Positions 26,804 through 37,210 of a stretch of 64,000 nt of DNA are shown here, one piece after another (position 1 is the first letter of the stretch; each line of letters opens with the position of its first letter). The translations under genes and the position numbers were made by a program. The notes under the pieces were generated by a model that was not told the DNA's origin, ran no database searches, and worked only from the letters and a program-made list of their open reading frames with translations. The DNA is from Tetrahymena thermophila SB210 (taxonomy: Eukaryota; Ciliophora; Oligohymenophorea; Hymenostomatida; Tetrahymenidae), in contig NW_002476387.1 in NCBI RefSeq assembly GCF_000189635.1, positions 868,001 to 932,000 of the forward strand, written 5' to 3'.

Positions 26804-28117
26804 ATGACAAGCTCAATTAATTCAATAGATAATGGGTCATAATTCACATACAAAAATGAAAAAAGTGGTTGTGGTAGCGGCGAAAATAGAGTTTAGAAAA
26901 GGAAACCAAAATTAAATCTTGGGAATAAATAAAAAAATTTAGATTATGTTAGCACCAGCACTTTGCACAATATTAAGACAATACGTTAATACAAGCAACA
27001 CTTAAAAAACTTCAAAAAGCGCTTTAATTAAACTGAAAATTAATGCGCATATACAAGTTTGCTCGTCAAGCAAGTACCTGATAGAGAAATTTTCTTCTTA
27101 ATTGGTGATATAATTGTTGAGCCTAATTTTCGTGAGGAATGGTACTCTATTGGAGAACCATCACCTTATAACTACTATAAATGCTTGGTCCGTAATATAT
27201 TCTACAAAGAAAGAAGAATATTGCAAAGTGATTATTCATAATCTGATAAGGGATTGTAAGATTTTAATAATATAGTGTAAATATTAAAGAACTATCCAGA
27301 CTAAGAAACTCATGATTATGGCTTGATTTTGGAAGAATATCAATGGCGCTGTAAAGAATTGTAGTAAATTGGGAAAATCATGAAAAGTAATCCTGACTTT
27401 TAGTAATTTAGAGATATCTAAAATAAAAAGTATATTAATTTTACTGAGCGTTGTGAGAAATATATCGAAGCTTCAAGAAGCAAAAAAGGAGAATTTTTCT
27501 TTTATGCATTCTGCAAGTTAGATTTAGATAAATTTAGCTATGATATTTAGAGTTTTGGAGTAAGTGAAGCCATGTCTTAGCTGCTAGGATTAGAGCTTTC
27601 TACTCTTTCCAGTGTCATTTAAAAGAAGGGTTTAATAAGTTCTTTTTCTAACTGCACAAGATAAATGATTATGAAAAATTTCATTTAAGCTCTGTCAAAA
27701 AAATGCTAGCCTACTCAAAACTAATAATCTTAAGACGTATCAGACACTACTATCCTTAATCTAACTGTTCATACATGGGACGGTCTTTCTATTAACGTAG
27801 AAGGTCACTTTCACTCAGTTTATGATAGGAATAGTGATTTTTCCCTGATCCCATTCACAGAAATAATGTCTATGGTTCATGTAAAAGTTGATGAAAGCGT
27901 TCTCAATGCCGTCTACAAGATGAGATCTAATCAATAAACTGAAAAGATAATAATGGACGCATCTGGCGAAGACATTTATTACAACCTTCAATTCCAGGTA
28001 TTCTATGATAAATTTTATGCCAGTAATAATAACGATGCAGAAATTAATTAAGAAAAAATGCGCTAAGAATTTGAAGAAATATAGAAAAAGACTTGCAAGT
28101 ATCGTAATATCCTGTGA
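26804..28117 (+). CDS. Hypothetical protein, weak PAS-like segment
   Basis: A single frame of 437 residues runs from ATG 26804-26806 to TGA 28115-28117 without introns. The N-terminus MTSSINSIDNGSQF leads into a basic region (VQKRKPKLNLGNKQK) and a helical stretch, HNIKTIRQYKQHLKNFKKRF. The middle holds EPNFREEWYSIGEPSPYNYY and VRNIFYKERRIL. A segment around residues 245-290 (FCKLDLDKF, then FGVSEAMSQLLGLELSTL) has the cadence of a PAS fold, but I cannot confirm it. The C-terminus is helical and acidic to basic (EEIQKKTCKYRNIL). The protein has no signal peptide or membrane span, so it should be cytosolic or nuclear. I do not recognise the family. Confidence 0.78.
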
Positions 28118-29171
28118 TAGGAATGCCAAAATTAAATTCTTAAGTGAAATTACTACATAAATATACTAAAACTATCTCACCTCATTTGATAAATAAATAA
28201 TTTAATAATAAAAACTCAGCAACAAAACAGAGTTAACAATAAATACTACTATCTTTAATAAACCATAAATAAATTATTATCAAACAAACAAACAATAATC
28301 ATAAATGTCAATTAATATAAAATAAAATATCTCATTCTACATAGTCTATAAAATAAAAAATAACAACTTTTATACTTAATTATGTCCTAAAACTTCTATA
28401 ATATATTATTAGTCTTGTCTTTCTCATTAATACTGTCATTCAATAACTTATCCTAATATAATTACTGAATAACTAAAAAAATACTACATTTTATTCAACT
28501 GCTTTAAATATTTCTACTTAAATATTTATAAATACTGTAATTCTTTATGCTACTAATATTAATCCCTCATTTAAATTTAAATTTTTTATATTTTATATAT
28601 CAAATCCATCATGCTTGCTTAAAACTATTTTCATTTTTTTATTTGTAACTTATAAACACTTATCTTTTTATCATTTAAATTTTCTTTAAATTAGCTTATA
28701 GATTTTGTTATATTATATGAAAGAAATTCTTTCTTTTCAAAAAGTTTTTTTATAAAAATGATAAATTATTTGTCTATTTTTTCATTTTTATTTTGTATAG
28801 AGTAAATTTTAACTACTCATTCAAAGAAAGTTTTTGTTACCCCTATAAAATAATTAAATATAGAATTTGTAATACCATTTTTTTCATATTATTTTTAAAT
28901 AACACTTACAATTGAGATGTAAATAAGATACTTACAATATAATTTCTTATATTATAATTAAATATATATATTAATAAAGTATGTAAATCATGTTTGTTGT
29001 ATTTAAGAATAGATGAAGATTTAATAAATATTATTTAATTGTTTGGGAAAGAAAAAAAAAGAAAATTGTGTAAAAAGTAATAATTAAAAGATTTAATATT
29101 ATTGTAGTACTCTGATTGTATTAAAATCTATCTTTATATACAAAACAAACTTATTTCAACTTATAATATTA
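28118..29171. other. Intergenic AT-rich region
   Basis: This stretch separates the unrecognised gene from the cap-binding protein gene. It is AT-rich and I see nothing coding in it. Confidence 0.5.
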
Positions 29172-30391
29172 ATGTCATATCAGAAATACAAATTAAATTA
29201 TTCATTTTAACTATGGTATGATCATTTTATACCAGAATAAATAGGAAAAGATTATGAAAAAAGTTAAATTATTGTTGGAGAATTTGATTCCATACAAGTA
29301 ATAAGCATTAAAAATCTTATTTTTGAATATTTTGTTTGTTTTTTGATATAATTTTTAATTTCATTTCTAACATTTGTATCAATTTAAATATTTTGAGACG
29401 ATTGATATCAAGAATAAAAATCTACCTCTTATTTAAAAATTGTAGTCGTTTTGGAGTTTATTCAATAATATCCCTAAGCTCAATGAGCTCTCTATAGGCT
29501 CGTCATATCATTTAATGAAATAAGGAATCAAGCCGCTCTGGTAAGATTTCTAAAATATTTATTGTAAGTTCGATATTTATTTGCAAGCTTTTAAAAATAG
29601 GGAAGACCCTTTAAATAGCGATGGAAGCACTTCTAAGCTAAAATTAACTTAGAAATTTGATGAAATATGGATAGAGACTATAGTTTTATGGATTTCAAAC
29701 GAAGTAATTTATTAAATAAAATTTAATTGATTTTGAAGATAATTTTGTTTGTATAAGATAGCCATTTATTTACCCACTTTTATATTTAGAGATAAAAAAT
29801 ACCGCATTTTAGAAAAAAATTAATTTAATCCATTATATATTAATTGTTATATTATATTATTTACATATTATTATTGTAAACGTATTTTAAAAATATTTAT
29901 ATATTCTAAATAGTTCAAGGATAATTACGAAGAAGAGTTCATAAATGGAATTTCTATCACAAAAAAGTAAAATGATCTTTACATTTTATAGATATGGTAA
30001 AATAACAAGGAGGAGCCTGAAGAGTTTTATGAAACATGGAAAAATTGCATTAAGTAAAACATTTAAGTGGCTGATATACCTTCTTTGAATTTCAAACGTA
30101 AATAAATAACAATAAATAAATAAATTAATGAATATTTTTTCCTTTAACTTTCTATTTTAAGTGATACAAAAATACTCAATTTTCTTACTTAATAAAATAA
30201 TTTGAATTGCTTTCACTTTTAAATATACTTGAATCTATTTTAATAATTTTAGTAAAATATTCTAATTTGATTTAAATAAAGTTTGTTTCGATTCTATTAG
30301 GGGCTTAAGGAGAAAAGGAGCTTAGTAAAAACCATCCAGGTCCAATCAATCTGCACAGCAACCTATTTCTTTGAATTAAAATAACGATTGA
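29172..30391 (+). CDS. eIF4E-family cap-binding protein, 4EHP/class II-like
   Basis: The model has four exons (29172-29297, 29446-29703, 29914-30097, 30282-30391) whose phases close to 225 residues ending at TGA. The order of motifs follows eIF4E2/4EHP: YSFQLWYDHF, then DYEKSQIIVGEF, SFWSLFNNIPKLNEL, YHLMKQGIKPLWQDF, FDEIWIETIVLWISNE, GISITKKQNDLYILQIW and a terminal FDSIRG. The tyrosine in DYEK falls where 4EHP has its cap-stacking tyrosine. The tryptophans in PLW and QIW fit the second cap-stacking residue and the methyl-contacting residue. The glutamate that follows PLW in canonical eIF4E and pairs with the guanine is glutamine here, written as TAA. It probably acts in the cytoplasm as a translational regulator or repressor, but cap affinity may be altered. 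Confidence 0.86.
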
Positions 30392-31252
30392 ATTAATTTT
30401 TAAAGTATAATTTATTTGTGCGTCAGATTAAGTCTGACGTCAGCAATACTTAAAATAGCGACGATTGATGCGTTTGTGTGCTTGTGATAATAAAATTTCG
30501 TTTCAATTAGATTAAAACTTATTTTAAATGTATGAAAAATGACATTAATTTTATCTATATTTATAATTTGATTTACAATTATTAAGCATTTATTAATTTG
30601 GTTTGTTACAATACTTTGATAATAAAAATAAAAAATCAAGTGTAAGATAAAATGATGCAATTTATTATTTAATGGAATTACATTTTTTTTTTGAAAAATT
30701 ATCATTCATCACATTTAGCTGGGAGGTTTATTGATAATGTGTATTCGATTTGCAACAAAATTGAAGATAATTCATTGTTTATTTACCTAATGAATGATTT
30801 TCCCAAAATAAATATATAAATGAAATGAATAAAGAACCATTGCAAATATATATATTGAATAAAAAGAAAAGAATATTTACTTATAATTATCAACCTCTAT
30901 CTATCAACTTCGTAAAATTACTAATAAATGAAAATAGTATTTAATTGCGCCAACATCAAAAGACTTACGTCAGCTTCTTCTTTAATTATTTAAACAAGAG
31001 AAATATAATCATTCACAGAATTTTACAGTCAGAGATTAATTGATAAATTAATAAATAAATAACATTGATATTGATATTGAGAGAGAAAAGATAATTATAA
31101 TTAAGATTATCTAATAAATTGATTTATATATAATATTAACTAAAAAAGTCAATAAAAAAGTATCAGAAATTTATTCTAAATCAACAAATAATCAGCAAAA
31201 GGCATTAGTTTTCACATCATTTAAGATATAATTTACGTCATTCTAAGTTGAG
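30392..31252. other. Intergenic AT-rich region
   Basis: The spacer lies between the cap-binding gene and the bZIP gene. A short minus-strand frame within it looks like chance. Its right end should contain the bZIP promoter. Confidence 0.5.
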
Positions 31253-34045
31253 ATGGATAGAACAGAAGGAGACGATCCTCTTCATTAATTCCCTGATAAT
31301 GATTTCATAATTAATTTCTTAAATAATGACACAAAGGGGTACTTAAACATTATTTATTAAAAAACATGAATAAAATGCAGATAGAGTTTATTCAATTCTA
31401 AATGAATATTTCATTTTAAAGCCAAAGAAAATTACTCTCTGCAGCAACCTTAATTGAAATTATGTCTAACGGTTGGAAACCTAATAATATTTTATTTAAA
31501 AATATAGCACACTAGGAGTTCAGAACCAATTGATGGGAAATTATTCACACAATAGTTTGTTTGTTGGAGGAGATATTGGATATTAAACAGGATTAAGTAA
31601 TAATGCTCCTTACCAATACCATAACATTGAAGACATTTCAAAGTATGTCTCGCAACAAAATACAGGTTTAGGGGAAACAACTGACTATTATTCATAGCAT
31701 ATGAGAAAGAATAATTCATATTAAATGCATTCAAACTAAACATAATAGTTGTCTTAAAACTCCCACTCTAATTTAAACTCTCTAAACTAATATGGGCAAA
31801 GTACTTAATAGCAACATAACTAGCATTCTTAATAAGGACACAATGGCGGTCATTAATAAAATCCTTAATATTTGTACTAGCCTCCTCACAATATTAAACA
31901 AGAACAGAATTAATACAATTAAATGTAAAAAATAAAAAATGAATATAATTTCTTTAAATATTATTTAAAAATAGCATTTAAATTTTCCATACGTTTTCTC
32001 TTTTCTATTTAAAATTTGTGAAAATTATTAGTTGATTTTATCATTAATGATGATCTTTCTATCTATCTAATTGATCAGCAACTAAATTTTTAAATTGTCT
32101 CTTTACTTGCTTTTTACTTTAAAAGGAAATTAGAAAAAATCTTTTTAGCAATAATTTTAGGAATTTTCCAAAATATTAAATTATTTCTTAAATATAAAGG
32201 TAAATTACAAAATTGGAGGATCAAAGTATCTCTGAATATTCAAATACTAATTATGGGTCTACCTCCAATAGCATTAAAAAGCCAGAGCATGTTTTTGAAA
32301 AGAATAAAAACCTCTTTAATTATAAGAATAATTTAAAAAACACCTACATCAACAAAATTAGCACTCTCATTACTGATAACCCAACTAGTAAGAGCAAGGA
32401 AAGACCTGCTCCAATAGTACCAGAATAACCTATGTAAATATTAAATATTTGTTAAAGAAAAGATGTTAATCTTATTCAAAAATTATTTAGTTAGCAATAG
32501 TGGTATCCAAAGGATCCCAAGCAATAGGCTGACGAAATATTTAAAGAACCCTTGAAGCCTGGTTAATTTGGCTACCCTTAAAATATGTAAAATATTGGAA
32601 GCAGCTTTAAGGTACCTACAAATGCGAATGTTCAAATGAATCCATAGCAGCTACAATAATAGCTAAAAAAAGTAAGATCTTTCGATGCCCTCAAAGTTGA
32701 TGAAATAGGTAAAACCTTTCTCAAAAATAAATAAATTTTTTAGCTAATTAAAATATTTGTAATATTAAAGAGAAAATGAATTAGAAGCTGGCCAGAAATA
32801 GAGAATCTGCAAGAAATAGCAGAAAAAGAAAGAAAATATATATTGAATTGTTAGAAACTAAAGTTGCCACTATATCTGAAGAGCTAGAAAAAACAAAGAG
32901 AGTTTTAGAAACTAATAATTAATATTTAAATAAACTTAGCTTTTAAACATAGATTTTGAATGGATTCATTTTCGGAAGATAGCAATTATATGAAAAAATA
33001 GAAAAAGCTATTTAATCACAAGCTGAAGAAAATGAAATTAATTTGATGCTTGATTCTCTAAGAGTAAATAAATTAATATTTGTTAATTATTAAATATTTT
33101 ATTATTGTATAATAGTTTAGACTCGGTGCTGCAGGTAAAGAAAGAATTACAGCTGTTAACTATTTCTTTAAGTAAATTCTTGACATTTGTGTACCAACCC
33201 ATTATCGCTATTTATTGTGGAGCTCCTAAGAATGTATAAATAAGATTTACTAATTAGAATGAGTATTAAGAATTTAATTATTAAAATAGCTTTAGATATG
33301 TTTAATGAAGAGGGCACGGATGCAGATTAAAGAGCACCTTGGAGACAAGAGCTGATGAATACTATTTCACTTTCTGAATAACAAAAGAAGTAAATGCAAA
33401 AATTTAAAAAGCGCTTTACAGCAGAAAAACAAAAACTTGACGAGTAAGCAATCACTTTTAAAAAAATTATTTGAAGCTAAAAATTATTGTAAAAATAAAT
33501 ATAGATTAATCGAAGGACTTAATTAAATGAAAAAGTAGATATAAACAAAAACATAAAATGTTGAAAACATAATCGACGATATGCGTAATGTATTTACTCC
33601 AATTTAAAATGCCAAATTTTTAGTATTCCTAGAAAAGGTAAATAAAATAGCTATCTAAAACAAAATTTTAACTAATTTATTTATTTTTTAATAGAATAAA
33701 TATAGAAGGGAAATTAGTAATATAGCCTTATGGGAGTCATTTAAGAAAGAAAATGGTGAATATGACTTTGATGAAGAAGGATAATCTGATTCAAGTCTAC
33801 TTAATCAGCATATCTTAGGTTAGTAACCGAATTTACCTTCTGGAAATGGCATGGGAGGTGGATCTGACCTTGGCTTCATTTCTTAGTATTAAAGTAATGG
33901 AGCGGGAATGCATAATAGCTTGGATAGTAGTGATATAAATTAGATGTCTGAGGATGACGAAGAATCTCATGTAAAAGCAAATGATTAAGAAGGTCCAAGG
34001 AAAAAAGTATAAATTTAATAAGGAAATCAAAACGTTTATATGTGA
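31253..34045 (+). CDS. bZIP transcription factor
   Basis: The model has nine exons: 31253-31338, 31422-31463, 31508-31924, 32200-32708, 32771-33063, 33116-33233, 33290-33443, 33505-33637 and 33695-34045. Phases close to 700 residues ending at TGA. The N-terminus MDRTEGDDPLHQFPDND is followed by a Q/N/H/S-rich region. At about residues 355-400 sits a clear bZIP: basic region RNRESARNSRKRKK, then a zipper-type helix IELLETKVATISEELEKTKR. A later helical motif, FTPIQNAKFLVFLEK, resembles the helix in plant TGA-type and oomycete bZIP proteins. The C-terminus is acidic and S/D-rich (DSSDINQMSEDDEES), as in activation domains. It should act in the nucleus as a DNA-binding dimer. The intron after 32708 has a second in-frame acceptor at 32743, which would add nine residues just before the basic region. 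Confidence 0.88.
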
Positions 34046-34612
34046 AAAGTAAAGCACGAATGAAATTTCATTGAAAAAATTTGTAAATTACAAAGAATAA
34101 TATATTTAAAAGAGTAACAAAAAACACTACTGCATGTATGCAGAGACAGATAGATAGATATACACACATATTAACCAAATTTCTCATTTATTGCTTAAAT
34201 AGGCAAAAAATATACAATAAATATATAACTTATTTCAAAAAATCTTATAATAAAATATATTTAAATCATAATTAAATGCCCCTTCCTCTAAAAATAATAA
34301 AGGAGTTATTTGTATTAAGTCTTTAAAATATCATTTATATAAATATGTCTCATTTATTTTGATTTATATTAATGTAATTCATCTTTTACTATTCTTTATA
34401 AATCTTTAATTAATTAATTAATTGTCTATCTATGCATATTTAGGATTTAAAATAATCTATTATATATTTATTTATTATTTGAATTTAATTTTAATTTAGT
34501 TTTAAGCTAAACAAAAAAAAAATCATACATTTAAAATTTCCAATATTAATTTGTAAATTATATAATATTATTTCATAATTTATATTTTTATTTAAAGTGT
34601 TGTCATAAACAT
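34046..34612. other. Convergent intergenic spacer
   Basis: The bZIP gene (plus) and the kinase-like gene (minus) both end into this spacer. It is very AT-rich with no gene. Short TTAA-type runs occur near 34410. Confidence 0.5.
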
Positions 34613-36646
34613 TCAATTTTTAAAAATAACCAAATGCTAAATTTTGTAAAATTGAGAAACATCTTTCGGTTGAAGCTTTTAATATTTATTTATAATTCTT
34701 ATTGAAACAATTTTTTTAAATTTGTCTAAATAAAATATTTCTCCAAACATATTGCTTTTTTCTAGACTTATATTTAATTCTTGAACTGATTAAAAGATAT
34801 CTAAATCTAGAAAAATAAAATCATAAACAAATCTTCTACTACTACTAGCACAAAATAAATTTATTGATGAGATATTTGTTTGTTCACTAAAAACAAACAA
34901 ATCTTATATTAGATATTATAAATAACTCTCGTTTGTGATTTATTTAATAACGTCTGAAGATTTGATGGGGTAGTTTTTTGTACTTTCAAGTAATTTACTA
35001 GTAGCTTAATTAAGAAATACCAATTGCGACTCATATAAATCAATCGATAATTGATTTTATAACTCATTTTCTATTCTAACTTAACTACTGCCTTATAAAG
35101 CTAGTTCTATTGTTTTAATACACTTCTATATATCCACAAATAGCTATGAAACTTCTATTATAGAATTTTATGAAATTAAATTAATATACTCTCTTATTAA
35201 TTTAAAGCTTATTGGACAAAATATTCTTGAAGGGGATTTAAACTTACTTAAGAAAGAATTATAAATTGTATTTATTATTTCTAAGTATTTTTAACATTAT
35301 TAATCTCCACCCTCAAAACTATATTGATTAATTATTATTTAAGAAATTGTATTTTATTTTATTGCTGTGTTGTCTATTAGTATGTTCTTAGGGTCAATTT
35401 TTGTGATTGGAAGATTGTGCTCTGTTAGAAGCTTTTAGCTTAAATTAATTATATTTTACAACAGCATAAAAGAAAATGTTTAGGTATTAGGGATACTATA
35501 AGAATAAATAATATCTCCTAATGAAAATTAGTCATTTATGAATTAGCTCTCTACAAAAATATAACAACACTCTGTTTTTTATTGTATAATATCCACATTT
35601 AGTAAGTTAAATTTTATGAATCCTCTTTAAGCTATATATGACTATATTTCATTAAATGTATTTTTTGCTTCTTAAATAGAATTACTTTTAATAACCTCTA
35701 AACAAATTTCTTCACCCTCCTTATTCACTCTTAAACAAATCTTGTCTTTCATTTATGCATTTATCTAAATACTTGAATAGTATGGGATCTACTAAATAAT
35801 TTCAAAAATATCTAATGGATAATTTTATAATATATAAGAATAGGATTATCTTATCTCATTAACAAGATTTTTTTTTTGTATAACTTTGTTTAGTGAGTTT
35901 ACGAAATTCTAAAAATTAGATTAGACAAATTATATTTGCTCTTTACTATATTCCTATTAAGCATCAACAGAATTTTAAGCAAGATATACTAGTTTTTTCT
36001 GTCCATTATTAATTTGATCATCTTTAATTTTGAATTATTGAGTGAAACTACTTAGACTTAGCATGTTTATTTTAATATAAATCTAGTTTTAATTAATAAT
36101 CTTAGCATATAATTCTAATCCTTCATAGAGATTGTTTTCATCAATTTTATACTTATTGCAAAAATATTTTTAAAATTATTTAAGTAAATCAATTATTTAT
36201 TGTTATGATATTTAATTATTTTCAACTAAAGTATAGAGAGGCATATCACACCATTCCATTTCAATAGCAAAATACCTTCCAACATCAAAATAGAAGGATT
36301 CTTAATACCTTAAAACATGATTATCGTGTAACTATAAAGACTCTAATGCAGATTAAACTGCCTTCAAATCTTCATTTAGCATAAATTCTAAAATATAAAC
36401 TAGTATGATCTTTTTCTTCTTTTAAATATCATCATACACTTATAAATTTAAGTTTTTATAGTAATTTTAGAACCCAGCAATTACTTCCTCTTCTCCTGTA
36501 TAACCTTCGTTAATATTTTCTATTTACTTCACCTGCAGGAATTTCTCAATTTAATAATGAGGACATTATATTTTTAAAGAATCTTTTATTATTCGTTTAT
36601 GTAGAGATAGCAATCTCTAACAGATCTAATAAGAATATACTTGCAT
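34613..36646 (-). CDS. Degenerate protein-kinase-like protein
   Basis: One frame of 677 residues runs from ATG 36644-36646 to TGA 34613-34615, with no intron. The segment YFAIEMEWCDMPLYTLVE near residue 130 resembles the hinge and helix D of a protein kinase. A later piece, KLLTEHNLPITKIDPKNILI, resembles a catalytic loop with the family HRDxKxxN altered to TKIDPKN: the asparagine and the NILI stretch are kept, while His-Arg is lost. I see no glycine-rich loop and no DFG. It is therefore best called a pseudokinase-like protein, and phosphotransfer is unlikely. The rest is helical and low in complexity. Ciliates carry large families of such divergent kinases. Its upstream flank is duplicated in tandem (separate entry). 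Confidence 0.72.
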
Positions 36647-37210
36647 TATTAATTTTAATTTTTAAATTATTTATTTTTAATTAATTTGTAAAGTAAATTG
36701 AAAATATATATTTGATATTTAAAGCAAATTACAAAGTTTTCGCACTTGAATTTTATATGGTAAATATCTTTCAATTTTATCAGATTTTAATTTTAATTAA
36801 AATAGACTTTTAATATTTGAGCTCACAAAATTTATGGTAAAATTTAAAAGAAATAAGACTCATTTTAAATATGTTTTAGAAAATTTATAAAATTTCTATT
36901 CTTAGAAAGCAAATAGGAATTCGAATATGATGATTCACTCATTATTAATTTTTACATTTTATATTTTTATTTTTTTAATTAATTTATAAAAGTAAATTGA
37001 AATAATATTTGGTATATAAAGCAAATTCCATAGTTTTCGTGCTTGAATTCTATGTGGCAAATACTTTTCAATTTTATCAGATTTTAATTAAAATAGAAAA
37101 TTACTATTTGATCTTACAAAATTAATTGTAAAAAATTTAAAATTTCATATTAAAATGCTTTTTAGAAAATTTATAAAATTTCTATTCTTAGAAAACAATT
37201 AGGAATGAAT
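36644..37210. repeat. Tandem duplication of about 0.3 kb in a 5' flank
   Basis: Two diverged copies lie head to tail, about 36644-36920 and 36940-37210, offset by 296 bp. Shared blocks include CAATTTTATCAGATTTTAAT, the block TTTATAAAATTTCTATTCTT, a TTTTCGxxCTTGAATT motif and the opening CATTATTAATTTT. Copy one abuts and includes the ATG of the kinase-like gene. Copy two carries an equivalent ATG context reading MSESSYSNSYLL on the minus strand before it runs out. The duplication therefore covers leader and promoter sequence together with the start codon. Confidence 0.8.

Noticed and set aside
31492-31743. Minus-strand frame opposite the bZIP gene's third exon
   Set aside because: It is an antisense shadow. 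The plus-strand exon joins its neighbours in phase.
36940-37000. Second start codon with a short frame (MSESSYSN...) as a separate gene
   Set aside because: It lies in the outer copy of a duplicated flank and runs into a stop without joining any exon, so it is better explained as a by-product of the duplication.
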